Origin: Propionicimonas sp.
GTDB lineage: Bacteria; Actinomycetota; Actinomycetes; Propionibacteriales; Propionibacteriaceae
NCBI RefSeq assembly: GCF_029975155.1
Contig: NZ_JARKPQ010000270.1
Location: 1 to 48,626 of the forward strand
Direction: 5' to 3'
DNA length: 48,626 bases
Shown: positions 32,287 through 41,400 of the stretch, piece by piece
Layout of the letters: the number at the start of each line of letters is the position of its first letter
Numbering within the stretch: position 1 is the first letter of the stretch
The notes under the pieces: model-generated
The model's input: the letters and a program-made list of their open reading frames with translations, nothing else
Databases searched by the model: none
What the model was told of the DNA's origin: nothing
Translations under genes and position numbers: made by a program

Positions 32287-33690
32287 TCAGGACTTCTTCG
32301 GGGCTCCTGGACGGGCGTAGCGCCACCAGGTCAGCGCCACGCACAGCACCGCCCAGACGACGCCGATCCAGTAGAAGGCGGTCGCCGGCATGATCGTCAG
32401 GCCGACGCCGAACAGGAACGGCCCGAAGGCGGCGATGGCGCTCGTCCAGCCGATCACACCGCCGGCCTGCCGGCGCTCGAAGATCATCGGCATCTGCTTG
32501 AAGGTGGACGCGTTGCCGATGCCGGCGAACAGGAAGATCGCCAGCATGCCCCACAGGAAGTTGTTGAACCCGCCCTGCAGCGCGGCCGCGCTCGAGGTGT
32601 CCGGGGTCAGCGACGGGATCGTCCAGATGATGCTCCCGATCAGGCCGATGCCGGAGATCAGCGTCCAGATCGCGCCACCCATCCGGTCGGTGAGCGGCGA
32701 GAACAGCACCCGCGCGCCGGCGCCGACGAGCGGACCGAGGAAGACCAGGGTCGCCGGGTCGGGGACCTGGTACCCCTGCACGAGGATCTGCGCGGTCGCC
32801 CCCGCGCCCTGGACGATCGCGGGGTTGCTGGCGCCGTACAGGTTGCCCATCAGCAGCCCGAACTGGGCCGAGAGCCCGGAGAAGGTGCCGAAGGTCATGA
32901 TGTAGAGCACGGTCATCCACCAGGTGTCCTGGTTCGTGAAGATGTCGAACTGCTGCTTGATGTTCGCCTTGATCGGGACGGACTTCAGGTACTGCCAGGC
33001 GATCCAGGCTCCGACCAGGATGAACGGCAGCCACACGAACGACGCCGCCTGGTACCACACCTCCCGGTCGGGCTTGCCGGGAATCTTCATCATCTGGCTC
33101 TGGCCCATCCACCACAGCATCCCCAGCCCGATCAGCCACGGCGTGAGCAGCTGCACCAGCGAGACGCCGAAGTTGCCGATGCCGGCCTGCAGGCCCAGCG
33201 CCGTGCCCTGCTTCTTCCGCGGGAAGAAGTAGGACGTGGACGGCATGAAGCCGGAGAAGGCCCCGCCACCGATGCCGGCGAGGAACGCCAGCACGAGCAG
33301 CTCCCAGTACGGCGCCGTGGGCGACATCGAGCGGACGCCCCAGCCGAGCACGGGGAAGAACAGCAGCAGGGTGGTCGCGGCGACCATCTTGCGGGTGCCC
33401 ATGATCGGCGGCAGCACCATCCAGCCCAGCCGCATCAGGCCACCGGAGAGGCCCGGGATGGCGGCCAGCCAGTACAGCTGCTCCTTGGTGAAGCTGTAGC
33501 CGATCGAGTTCAGCTTGGGAACGATCGCCGACGGCAGGAACCAGGTGACGAAGCACAGGGTGAGGGTGAAGGTCGTGATCCACAGGGTCTGCCAGGCGAG
33601 CCGTTTGTCCCAGGTCTCCTCGTTCTCGGGATCCCAGGACTTCACCCACTCGGGGCCGCTCTGCAGTCGATCGACGATGGTGCTGCTCAT
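32287..33690 (-). CDS. narK: NarK-type nitrate/nitrite transporter (second copy)
   Basis: 467 aa, MFS with 12 predicted helices. Nitrate-porter signatures in TM5 and TM11: GIGGGAFSGFMPSTSYFFPRKKQG and the matching late AGIGNASTFKQMPMIF, with Gly-rich helices. This long form with large loops resembles NarK2-like nitrate/nitrite antiporters. The ATG overlaps the stop of the other narK (ATGA). Last gene of the nar operon. Confidence 0.93.
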   Translation of the reverse strand: MSSTIVDRLQSGPEWVKSWDPENEETWDKRLAWQTLWITTFTLTLCFVTWFLPSAIVPKLNSIGYSFTKEQLYWLAAIPGLSGGLMRLGWMVLPPIMGTRKMVAATTLLLFFPVLGWGVRSMSPTAPYWELLVLAFLAGIGGGAFSGFMPSTSYFFPRKKQGTALGLQAGIGNFGVSLVQLLTPWLIGLGMLWWMGQSQMMKIPGKPDREVWYQAASFVWLPFILVGAWIAWQYLKSVPIKANIKQQFDIFTNQDTWWMTVLYIMTFGTFSGLSAQFGLLMGNLYGASNPAIVQGAGATAQILVQGYQVPDPATLVFLGPLVGAGARVLFSPLTDRMGGAIWTLISGIGLIGSIIWTIPSLTPDTSSAAALQGGFNNFLWGMLAIFLFAGIGNASTFKQMPMIFERRQAGGVIGWTSAIAAFGPFLFGVGLTIMPATAFYWIGVVWAVLCVALTWWRYARPGAPKKS

Positions 33691-35075
33691 GCCCGTGCCT
33701 CCTCAGGCGTCCTGGTGTCGATGTGATCGGTGTCGAAGTGGTCGGCCAGCTCCGGCGCCTGGGAGTGCAGCATCCGGACGATGGTCAGGTGCATCCAGAC
33801 CGCGCAGATCGCGGTCAGGATGAACAGCACGAAGAAGGTGCTGGACGGGAACCCGCTCCACAGCTTGGTGTAGGCGAACAGCGGCGGCAGGATGAAGCCG
33901 CCCAGCCCGCCGAGCATGCCCACCAGGCCGCCCACCGAGCCCACGTTGTCGGGGAAGTACTCGGGAATGTGCTTGTAGACCGCGGCCTTGCCGACGCCCA
34001 TCGCGCAGCCGAGCAGGAACACCAGCACGGTGAACCACCACACGTTGATCGAGTAGCCCAGGTGCTCGGTGAGGCTGCCGTCCGCGTGCACGATCACGAT
34101 GTGCCCGTTGGGCATCATCAGGATCCCGCTGGTGACCAGCATGACCGCGAAGGTGGCGTACATCACCTTGCGGGCGCCGATCCGGTCGGAGATCCAGCCC
34201 CCGACCGGGCGCAGCAGGGACGCCGGGAAGATGAAGACGGCGGTGAGCAGCGCAGCGGTGTAGAGGTCGACCTTGAAGTTGTCCACGTAGTACTTCGGCA
34301 GCCACGACGACAGCGCGACGTAGGCGCCGAACACGGCCACGTAGTACAGGCTGAACCGCCAGACCCGCACGTGCTTCAGCGGCGCGAGCATCTCCCTGAT
34401 CGGCTTGCTCTCGCCGGCCTTCCGGTCGTGGTGGGGGACGAGCACCCAGGTCAGCACGGCCAGCACGACCAGCAGCACGGAGTAGATCACCGGGACGAGC
34501 CGCCAGCCGCCCTGCACGCCGAAGAGGAAGGTCGCGCCCGCGGTGCCGGCGATCAGCGGCGGGCCGATGAACTTGGTCACCGACGCGCCCACGTTGCCGG
34601 CCCCGAACAGGCCGAGCGCGAAGCCCTGCCGTTCACGGCCGAACCAGGCGGCGTTCCAGGCGATGCCGACGCTGAACAGGTTGCCCGCGAAGCCGACCAG
34701 GAAGGCCAGCACGAGCAGCACGCCGTAGCTGTGCGCCGTGGAGACGAAGTAGGCGGGGACGGCGGTCGCCGCCAGCATGGCGATGGTGATCTTCCGGCCG
34801 CCGATCCGGTCGGTGAGCATGCCGGCCGGCAGCCGCCACAGCGAGCCGTTGAGGACGGCGAGGGCGCTGATCCAGGACAGCTGCACGTCGTCGAGCAGCA
34901 GTTCCTTCTGGATCTCGATGCCGAGGATGCCGAACATCATCCACACCGCGAACATCACGGTGAAGTCGATGGTCGACATCGCCAGCACGCGGTTGGCCCC
35001 GCGTCCGGTGTCGTGAACGGGCGCGATCACGTCGTCGCCGTGGTGTGGCGCCACGGCGGTGGGTGTGTGGGTCAT
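33687..35075 (-). CDS. narK: NarK-type nitrate/nitrite transporter (first copy)
   Basis: 462 aa, MFS, 12 predicted helices. Signatures GFAGNLFSVGIAWNAAWFGRERQGFALGLFGAGNVGASVTKF and GKAAVYKHIPEYFPDNVGSVGGLVGMLGGLGGF. It differs markedly from the neighbouring NarK; together they look like the NarK1 (proton symport)/NarK2 (antiport) pair of some denitrifiers, although here they are separate genes and not a fusion. ATG overlaps the narI stop (ATGA). Confidence 0.93.
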   Translation of the reverse strand: MTHTPTAVAPHHGDDVIAPVHDTGRGANRVLAMSTIDFTVMFAVWMMFGILGIEIQKELLLDDVQLSWISALAVLNGSLWRLPAGMLTDRIGGRKITIAMLAATAVPAYFVSTAHSYGVLLVLAFLVGFAGNLFSVGIAWNAAWFGRERQGFALGLFGAGNVGASVTKFIGPPLIAGTAGATFLFGVQGGWRLVPVIYSVLLVVLAVLTWVLVPHHDRKAGESKPIREMLAPLKHVRVWRFSLYYVAVFGAYVALSSWLPKYYVDNFKVDLYTAALLTAVFIFPASLLRPVGGWISDRIGARKVMYATFAVMLVTSGILMMPNGHIVIVHADGSLTEHLGYSINVWWFTVLVFLLGCAMGVGKAAVYKHIPEYFPDNVGSVGGLVGMLGGLGGFILPPLFAYTKLWSGFPSSTFFVLFILTAICAVWMHLTIVRMLHSQAPELADHFDTDHIDTRTPEEARA

Positions 35076-35836
35076 CTCGTCTTTCTGTCTCGGTCCTGGG
35101 TGCCGACCGGATCCCACCCGCGGACGCGTCCACGCGAGGGGGTCGGGGTGACGGCGTCCCGGCTGCGGTACACGATGTAGGGCCGGAACAGGTAGTGCAG
35201 GGGGACGGTGAACGCGTGCACGAGCCGGCTGAACGGCACCAGCGCGAACAGGGCCAGCCCGATCAGCACGTGCACCTGGAACTGCCAGGTGCTCTCGGCC
35301 ATCGCCTCGACGTCGGGGGAGAAGACCAGCAGCGAGCGGAACCAGATCGAGACCGTCTCGCGGTAGTTGTGCTCCTCGCCGGAGGGGTAGTGGCCGCCGG
35401 TCAGCGTGGCGATCATGCCCAGTACGATCGCCGCCGTGAGCACGACGTACATCAGCTTGTCGTTGCGGGTGGTGGCGAGGAACACCGGTCCGGTGGTGCG
35501 GCGACGGTAGATCAGCATCCCGATGCCGGCCAGCGTGGCGATGCCCGCGACCGTGCCCGCGCCGAGCGCGACCATGTGGTAGGTCTCCTGCGACACCACC
35601 AGGTCGGTCCACGACTTCGGGATCAGCAGGCCGAGCAGGTGGCCCATGAGCACCACGAACAGCCCGTAGTGGAACAGCGGGGACGCGATCCGCAGCAGCT
35701 TCGACTCGTACAGCTGTGACGACCGGGTCGTCCAGCCGAACTGGTCGTAGCGGTAGCGCCAGATCAGCCCACCGAGCAGCGTGAGCGCGACCAGGTAGGG
35801 CAGGACCCCCCACAGCAGGATGTGCAGCGCGTTCAT
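35072..35836 (-). CDS. narI: NarI, respiratory nitrate reductase gamma subunit (cytochrome b)
   Basis: 254 aa, five transmembrane helices. Haem-b ligands His56 and His66 in HYGLFVVLMGH and His189 and His207 (VHVLIGL..PFSRLVH), nearly the same numbering as E. coli NarI. It takes electrons from menaquinol and passes them to NarH. Overlaps narJ and narK by 4 bp. Confidence 0.96.
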   Translation of the reverse strand: MNALHILLWGVLPYLVALTLLGGLIWRYRYDQFGWTTRSSQLYESKLLRIASPLFHYGLFVVLMGHLLGLLIPKSWTDLVVSQETYHMVALGAGTVAGIATLAGIGMLIYRRRTTGPVFLATTRNDKLMYVVLTAAIVLGMIATLTGGHYPSGEEHNYRETVSIWFRSLLVFSPDVEAMAESTWQFQVHVLIGLALFALVPFSRLVHAFTVPLHYLFRPYIVYRSRDAVTPTPSRGRVRGWDPVGTQDRDRKTR

Positions 35837-36627
35837 CTCAACTCCTCCGTGCGCTCACGCGTCGTCCCGGCGAAAGCCGGGATCCCCGTCGCCGGACCGG
35901 AGAGCGAGTCGAGCCCCACGAACTCGACGGGCTGCACGTCGCCGTAGCGGGCCTGCACCTCTGCCCGCGTTCGCGGCGACTCCCCGGGCAGGCACGCGCA
36001 GATCGCGGTCAGGACGCCGGCGTGCGGCAGCCGGTCGGCCGCCAGCCCCAGCCGGATCAGCTCGAGGCTCGCGCGGAACCGCTGCAGCAGCTCACGCCCG
36101 CGCACCGGATCGGCGGCCGCGAACTCCAGCACCATCGGCAGGTAGTCGGGCAGTTCGCCGCCGGTGTCGACCAGCAGCCCGGATTCGCGGTAGACGCCCT
36201 TGATCTCGGCCAGTACCTCACCGCGCCGCCTGGTGTCGCCGTCCGTCCAGTAGGACAGGTGCAGCGCGTGCTTGCGGGAGAGGTCGAACTCCTGCACGTG
36301 GTACGACTGCGCCTCGCGCAGCGACCCGCCGCGGAGGTGCGTCAGGACCGGTGCGAAGTGGTCGGTGGCGGATGTGCCGGTGAGGGCGGCCTCGATGGTG
36401 TCGAGGCGGTCGAGGAGTTCGGCCTCCGGGTAGGCAAGGACGAGCGCCGCGGCCTGGAAGACGACGGCGTCATCCAGGGCCTGGCCCGGGACCTCCCTTC
36501 TCACGCTGGTGCCGGGGGTCCCGGCTTTCGCCGGGATGACGGTGGTGGGGGACTCGTCATTCCGGTTCCGGCGTTCACCAGGCTGGCCCGGGGTTCCTTT
36601 CCGCAGGCGGTTCAGGAGCGGGGTCAT
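35833..36627 (-). CDS. narJ: NarJ, nitrate reductase chaperone, with repeat-derived ends
   Basis: 264 aa. The conserved TorD/NarJ core (residues about 52-240: VVFQAAALVLAYPEAELLDRL, HVQEFDLSRKHALHLSYWTDGDTRRRGEVL, GELPDYLPMVLEFAA) is normal; it binds NarG during Mo cofactor insertion. About 48 residues before it are encoded by palindromic REP DNA (VIPAKAGTPG), and the last about 15 residues contain another copy (GIPAFAGTTR). Yet the ATG overlaps the narH stop and the TGA overlaps the narI start, so both ends are kept in frame. Whether the extra residues are translated is unproven; an internal start is possible. Confidence 0.9.
   Translation of the reverse strand: MTPLLNRLRKGTPGQPGERRNRNDESPTTVIPAKAGTPGTSVRREVPGQALDDAVVFQAAALVLAYPEAELLDRLDTIEAALTGTSATDHFAPVLTHLRGGSLREAQSYHVQEFDLSRKHALHLSYWTDGDTRRRGEVLAEIKGVYRESGLLVDTGGELPDYLPMVLEFAAADPVRGRELLQRFRASLELIRLGLAADRLPHAGVLTAICACLPGESPRTRAEVQARYGDVQPVEFVGLDSLSGPATGIPAFAGTTRERTEELR
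35861..35887. repeat. CCCGG-dyad REP inside narJ 3' end
   Basis: GTCGTCCCGGCGAAAGCCGG followed by GATCCCC, in the coding region for the last residues of NarJ (GIPAFAGTT). Confidence 0.75.
36514..36540. repeat. CCCGG-dyad REP inside narJ 5' end
   Basis: Inverted copy, GGGTCCCGGCTTTCGCCGGG followed by ATGAC, encoding VIPAKAGTPG of NarJ. A degenerate second copy lies at about 36552-36595. Confidence 0.75.
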
Positions 36628-38273
36628 GGCCTGGCTCCCGGGTCCTCGTTGGCGTCCCAGTTGAGCAGGGCGGTGCGGTTGCGCAGCTGGTCGCCGGAGG
36701 CGGCCTCCTCGGCCTGCTGGCGCTGCTTGAGGGCGGTGTAGGTCTCGATCGCCACGGGGACGGGGCGTCCGGACGCCTCACCGAACGGGCCGGACTCGTA
36801 CATGCCGGGGCCGCCCTCGAAGTCGAGCGAGCAGGCCAGCTCCTCCAGGTTGTGCGCCTCCTCGCGGTGGGCGGTCGGAATGACGTAGCGCTCGTTGTAC
36901 TTGGCGATCGCGAGCAGCCGGTACATCTGCTCCATGGCCTCCGGGGTCATCCCGACGGCCGCCGCCAGTTCCGCGTCCCGTCCGGTGCCGAGGGTCACCC
37001 CGCGCATGTAGGCGCGCATCGCGGCCAGCTTCTGCAGGACGTCCGTGACCACGCCAGTGTCGCCGGCGGTGAACAGCTCGGCGAGGTAGCTGACCGGGAT
37101 CCGCAGCGCGTCGATCGCGCCGAACAGGTTGCCGGCGGCCTCGGCGTCGTGACCCTGGTCGCGCAGCAGGTCGACCACGGGGGACAGCGGCGGGATGTAC
37201 CAGACCATCGGCATCGTCCGGTACTCCGGATGCAGCGGCAGGGCCACCTTGAAGTGCTTGATCAGCGCGTAGATCGGGGAGCGCTGGGCGGCGGTGATCC
37301 AGTCGTCGGGCATCCCTCCGGCCCGGGCGAGCGCGATGACCTCGGGGTCGTTGGGGTCCAGCAGCAGGTCGACCTGGGCCTGGTACAACTCGTCGTCGGG
37401 GACCGATGCCGCCGCGGTGACCGCGTCCGGGTCGTAGAGCACGATGCCCAGGTAGCGCAGCCGGCCCACGCAGGTCTCCGAGCACACCGTGGGCAGGCCC
37501 ACCTCGATCCGCGGGTAGCAGAAGGTGCATTTCTCGGCCTTGCCGGAGCGGTGGTTGAAGTAGATCTTCTTGTACGGACAGCCGGTGATGCACTGCCGCC
37601 AGCCGCGGCAGCGGTCCTGGTCGACCAGCACGATGCCGTCCTCGGCCCGCTTGTAGATCGCGCCGGACGGGCAGGACGCCATGCAGGACGGGTTCAGGCA
37701 GTGCTCGCAGATCCGCGGCAGGAAGAACATGAAGCTCTTCTCGTACTCGAACCGGATCTGCTCGTTCGCCTGCTCGCGCAGCGTGGCCACGATCGGGTCG
37801 GTGTCGCCGGTCGCGTGCACGCCGCCGAGGGAGTCGTCCCAGTTGGCGCTCCAGGTGATCTTCGTGTCCTCGCCGGTGATCAGCGACTTCGGCCTGGCGA
37901 CGGGGAAGTCGTCCCCGAGCGGGGCGCTGATCAGGTTCTGGTAGTCGTAGGTCCACGGCTCGTAGTAGTCGCCGAGTTCCGGCTGGACGGGCGAGGCGAA
38001 GATGCTGAGCAGCTTCTGGAACCGTCCGCCACTACGCAATTTGAGGCCGCCGGACGGTGTCCGCACCCAGCCGCCGCGCCACTTCTCCTGGTCCTCGTAG
38101 CGACGCGGGTAGCCGAGTCCGGGCCGGGTCTCCACGTTGTTGAACCAGACGTACTCGGTGCCGGCCCGGTTGGTCCACGCCTGTTTGCAGGTGACCGAGC
38201 AGGTGTGGCAGCCGATGCACTTGTCGAGGTTCATCACCATGCCGACGTGGGCCATGACGCGCTTTGGTGTCAT
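36624..38273 (-). CDS. narH: NarH, nitrate reductase beta (iron-sulfur) subunit
   Basis: 549 aa. Four Fe-S cluster motifs: CIGCHTCSVTCK near the N-terminus, CEHCLNPSCMASCP, CRGWRQCITGCPY (Trp in place of a Cys, so a [3Fe-4S] cluster) and CTFCYPRIEVGLPTVCSETC. It passes electrons from NarI haem to NarG. SD GGAGGTGA lies eight bases before the ATG. The ATG overlaps the stop of the 50-codon repeat ORF (TGATG). Confidence 0.96.
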   Translation of the reverse strand: MTPKRVMAHVGMVMNLDKCIGCHTCSVTCKQAWTNRAGTEYVWFNNVETRPGLGYPRRYEDQEKWRGGWVRTPSGGLKLRSGGRFQKLLSIFASPVQPELGDYYEPWTYDYQNLISAPLGDDFPVARPKSLITGEDTKITWSANWDDSLGGVHATGDTDPIVATLREQANEQIRFEYEKSFMFFLPRICEHCLNPSCMASCPSGAIYKRAEDGIVLVDQDRCRGWRQCITGCPYKKIYFNHRSGKAEKCTFCYPRIEVGLPTVCSETCVGRLRYLGIVLYDPDAVTAAASVPDDELYQAQVDLLLDPNDPEVIALARAGGMPDDWITAAQRSPIYALIKHFKVALPLHPEYRTMPMVWYIPPLSPVVDLLRDQGHDAEAAGNLFGAIDALRIPVSYLAELFTAGDTGVVTDVLQKLAAMRAYMRGVTLGTGRDAELAAAVGMTPEAMEQMYRLLAIAKYNERYVIPTAHREEAHNLEELACSLDFEGGPGMYESGPFGEASGRPVPVAIETYTALKQRQQAEEAASGDQLRNRTALLNWDANEDPGARP

Positions 38274-38425
38274 CAGCAGGTCACCTCCGCGGTCTCGGGA
38301 ATCGCCCGGTTTTCGGTCGTCGAGCGTGTCGAGACGCGGCGGGTGGTCTCGACAAGCTCGACCAGCGATTGGGGGCGCTCGACCAGCGATTGGGGGCGCT
38401 CGACCATCGGTTCCCTTCCGGCCAT
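38273..38425 (-). CDS. 50-codon repeat-derived ORF bridging narG and narH
   Basis: 50 aa: begins MAGREPMVERPQSLVERPQS, followed by LVELVETTRRVSTRSTT and a C-terminal ENRAIPETAEVTC. It starts in the narG stop (TGATG) and ends in the narH start (TGATG), so a ribosome can pass narG-orf-narH without a break. The middle is a known dispersed repeat (38316-38410) including a 21-bp, seven-codon tandem. No family similarity; it may be a spacer kept open for coupling and not a functional peptide. Confidence 0.45.
   Translation of the reverse strand: MAGREPMVERPQSLVERPQSLVELVETTRRVSTRSTTENRAIPETAEVTC
38316..38410. repeat. Dispersed repeat plus 21-bp tandem in the narG-narH junction
   Basis: Inverted CGAGCGTGTCGAGAC / GTCTCGACAAGCTCGACCAG pair, then two exact 21-bp units (38360-38380 and 38381-38401) and a partial third. 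The unit is a multiple of three, so the reading frame is kept. Confidence 0.85.
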
Positions 38426-41400
38426 CAGTACTGCACCTCCTGGGAGCGGCGGCGGACGGTGGAGACGATGTCGCGTTGCACCCCCGTCGGGCCGAGGTAG
38501 TTGAACGCGTAGGCCAGCTGGGCGTACGCGCCGATCAGGTGGGTGGGCTTGACCAGGATCCGGGTGACCGAGTTGTGGATGCCCCCGCGCTTGCCGGTGG
38601 CCTCGGACAACGGCGTGTCGATCGTCCGCTCCTGAGCGTGCTGCACGTAGCAGATGCCGTCCGGCAGCTTGTGGGTGACGACGGCCCGGGCCACGAACAC
38701 GCCGTTGGCGTTGGTCAGCTCGATCCAGTCGTTGTCGGCCACCCCGATGGACGCCGCGTCCGCCACGCTCAGCCATGCCTGAGGCCCACCGCGGCCCAGG
38801 CTCAGCATGAACAGGTTGTCCTGGTACTCCGAATGGATCGACCACTTGTTGTGCACGGTCAGGTAGCGCAGCGTGATCGCCTTCTCGCCGGTCGGTCCCA
38901 GCTCGGGCTCGCCGAACGCGTGCGCCATGTCCAGCGGCGGACGGAAGGTCGGCAGCTGTTCGCCGGCGTCGATGATCCAGTCGTGGTCGAGGAAGAAGTG
39001 CATTCGGCCCGAGAGGGTGTGCCACGGCTTCAGCCGCTCGGTGTTGATGGTGAACGCCGCGTAGCGCCGTCCGCCGGTCTCCGAGCCCGACCACTCCGGC
39101 GAGGTGATCACCGGCTGCGGCGAGGCCTGGGTCTGGGCGAAGGTGATCTGGCGCTCCTCCTGGCCCTCGGACAGGTCGGCCAGCTTGCGTCCGGTCTTCG
39201 CCTCCAGGTCGTGGAAGCCCTGGGTGGCCAGCGCGCCGTTCGTGGTTCCCGAGAAGGTGAGGATCGCCTCGGCCATGCGGGCGTCCGTGTCGATCGCCGG
39301 ACGGCCCGCGCCGGCGCCGCTGGGCATCACCCCGTGCAGCTGGCCGAGCCGGGCCACGGCGTCGGTCATGTCGTAGGTGATGTTCTTCACCGTGAAGCCG
39401 AGCCGGTCGGCGAGCGGCCCGACCGTGGCCAGCTTGTCCGCGAGCGCGGTGTAGTCGCGCTCCACGACCATCAGCGCCGGCAGGTTCCTGCCGGGGACGG
39501 CCGGCAGCTCGGTGCCGCGCCAGTCGGGGACGTGCCCGCCGGGCTGGCTGGTCTGGCCGGGGGTGTCGTGCTGCATCGGGACGGCGACGAGGTCGCTGCG
39601 GGTGTCCAGCCGGCCCTTCGCGAGCGTCGAGATCGCCCGGGACAGCAGGGTGAAGAACTCGAAGTCGCTCTTCGCCTCCCACGGCGGATCGATCGCCGGG
39701 GTGAAGGCGTGCACATAGGGGTGCATGTCGGTGCTGGAGAGGTCGTACTTCTCGTACCAGGTGGCGGCGGGGAAGACGATGTCGGACAGCAGCGTGGTGG
39801 ACGTCATCCGGAAGTCGGCGCTGATCAGCAGGTCGAGCTTGCCCTCCGGGGCCTCGTCGCGGAACTTCACCACCTCCGGTCTGGCCTCGGCCGCGTGCTC
39901 GTTCGGCATCAGGTTGGAGTGGGTGCCCAGCAGGTGCTTGAGGAAGTACTCGTTGCCCTTGGCCGAGGAACCGAACAGGTTCGAGCGCCACACCACCATC
40001 GTTCGTGGCCAGTTCTGCGGGGCGTCGATGTCCTCAAGCGCCGTGGTCAGCGTGCCTGCCTTCAGCTGGGCTGCCACCCATTCGCCGACGCTGGCCGCCT
40101 CGCCGCGCTCCACGGCCGCGGTGGCCTCGTCGGCCAGGTCGAGCGGGTTGCGGTCGAACTGCGGGTAGAACGGCATCCAGCCGAGGCGGTGGCTGAGGGC
40201 CATGGCGTCCGCGGTGTGCAATCCGTCCAGCGTGCCGGTGGACAGCGGCGACTTCACCCGGTCGGCGGAGTAGCCGTCCGTGTGCCACTGGTCGGTGTGC
40301 ATGTACCAGTAGCCGGTGCCGATCATCGTGCGCGGCGGACGCGACCAGTCCAGTGCGTTGGCCAGGTTGAACCAGCCGGTCATCGGCCGGCACTTCTCCT
40401 GGCCCACGTAGTGCGCCCAGCCGCCGCCGTTGCGCCCGATGCAGCCGGTGAGCATCAGCAGCGCCATGATCGAGCGGTAGGTGACGTCGGCGTGGAACCA
40501 GTGGCAGATGCCGGCGCCGATGATGATCATCGAGCGGCCCTTGGAGTCGGCGGAGTTCTGCGCGAACTCGCGGGCGATGCGGATGCACGCGTCCGCCGGG
40601 ACGGACGTGATCTCGGCCTGCCACGCCGGGGTGTACGGCGACTCGACGTCGTCGTAGCCGGACGGCCACTGGCCGGGCAGCCCGTCCCGGCCGACCCCGT
40701 ACTGGGCGAGCATCAGGTCGAGCACCGTGGTGACGAGGTGGTCGCCCACCTTCACCGCAGGGACACCGCGGCGGATGATCGTGCCCTCGCCGCGCGGGTC
40801 CTCGAAGCAGGGCAGCGCGATCTCGACCGGCTGGGCGCCATCGACGTCGGCCAGGCTCAGCGCGGGCTCGAGGTCACCGAGGTCGAGGTTCCACTGACCC
40901 TTGCCCTGCTCGTTGTACCGGTCGCCCATGGTGCCGTTGGGGATCGCCGGGTGGTTGGTGGCGGCGTCCCACAGCACGGTGCGGAACGCCGCGTCGACCT
41001 TGCCGTCGTCCGCGCTGCGCTGGGCACGGCGGAGGGTCGCCGGGTCGAGGTCGGCCGCGGTCAGGAACTTGGCGGCGGTCAGGCCGTGCCCGTCGGGGTG
41101 CTCGACGAGGGTGATCAGCATCGGCAGGTCGGTGTAGTGGGTGACGTAGTCGGTGAAGTACGGCACCTGCTTCTCGACGTAGTTCTCCTTGAGGATGACG
41201 TGCCCCATGGCCATGGCCAGGGCGGCGTCCGTGCCGGCCTGGGCGGGCAGCCATTCGTCCGCGAACTTCACGTTGTCGGCGTAGTCGGGGGAGACCGTGA
41301 CCACCTTGGTGCCGCGGTAGCGGACCTCGGCCATCCAGTGGGCGTCCGGCGTGCGCGTGACCGGGACGTTCGAGCCCCACATCATCAGGTAGGTGGAGTC

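Noticed and set aside
38273-39991. 572-codon minus-strand frame running from inside narG through the junction
   Set aside because: Its upstream part is a frame-shifted shadow of narG (Arg/Pro/Gly-rich, low complexity). Only the last 50 codons, after the narG stop, can be argued for.
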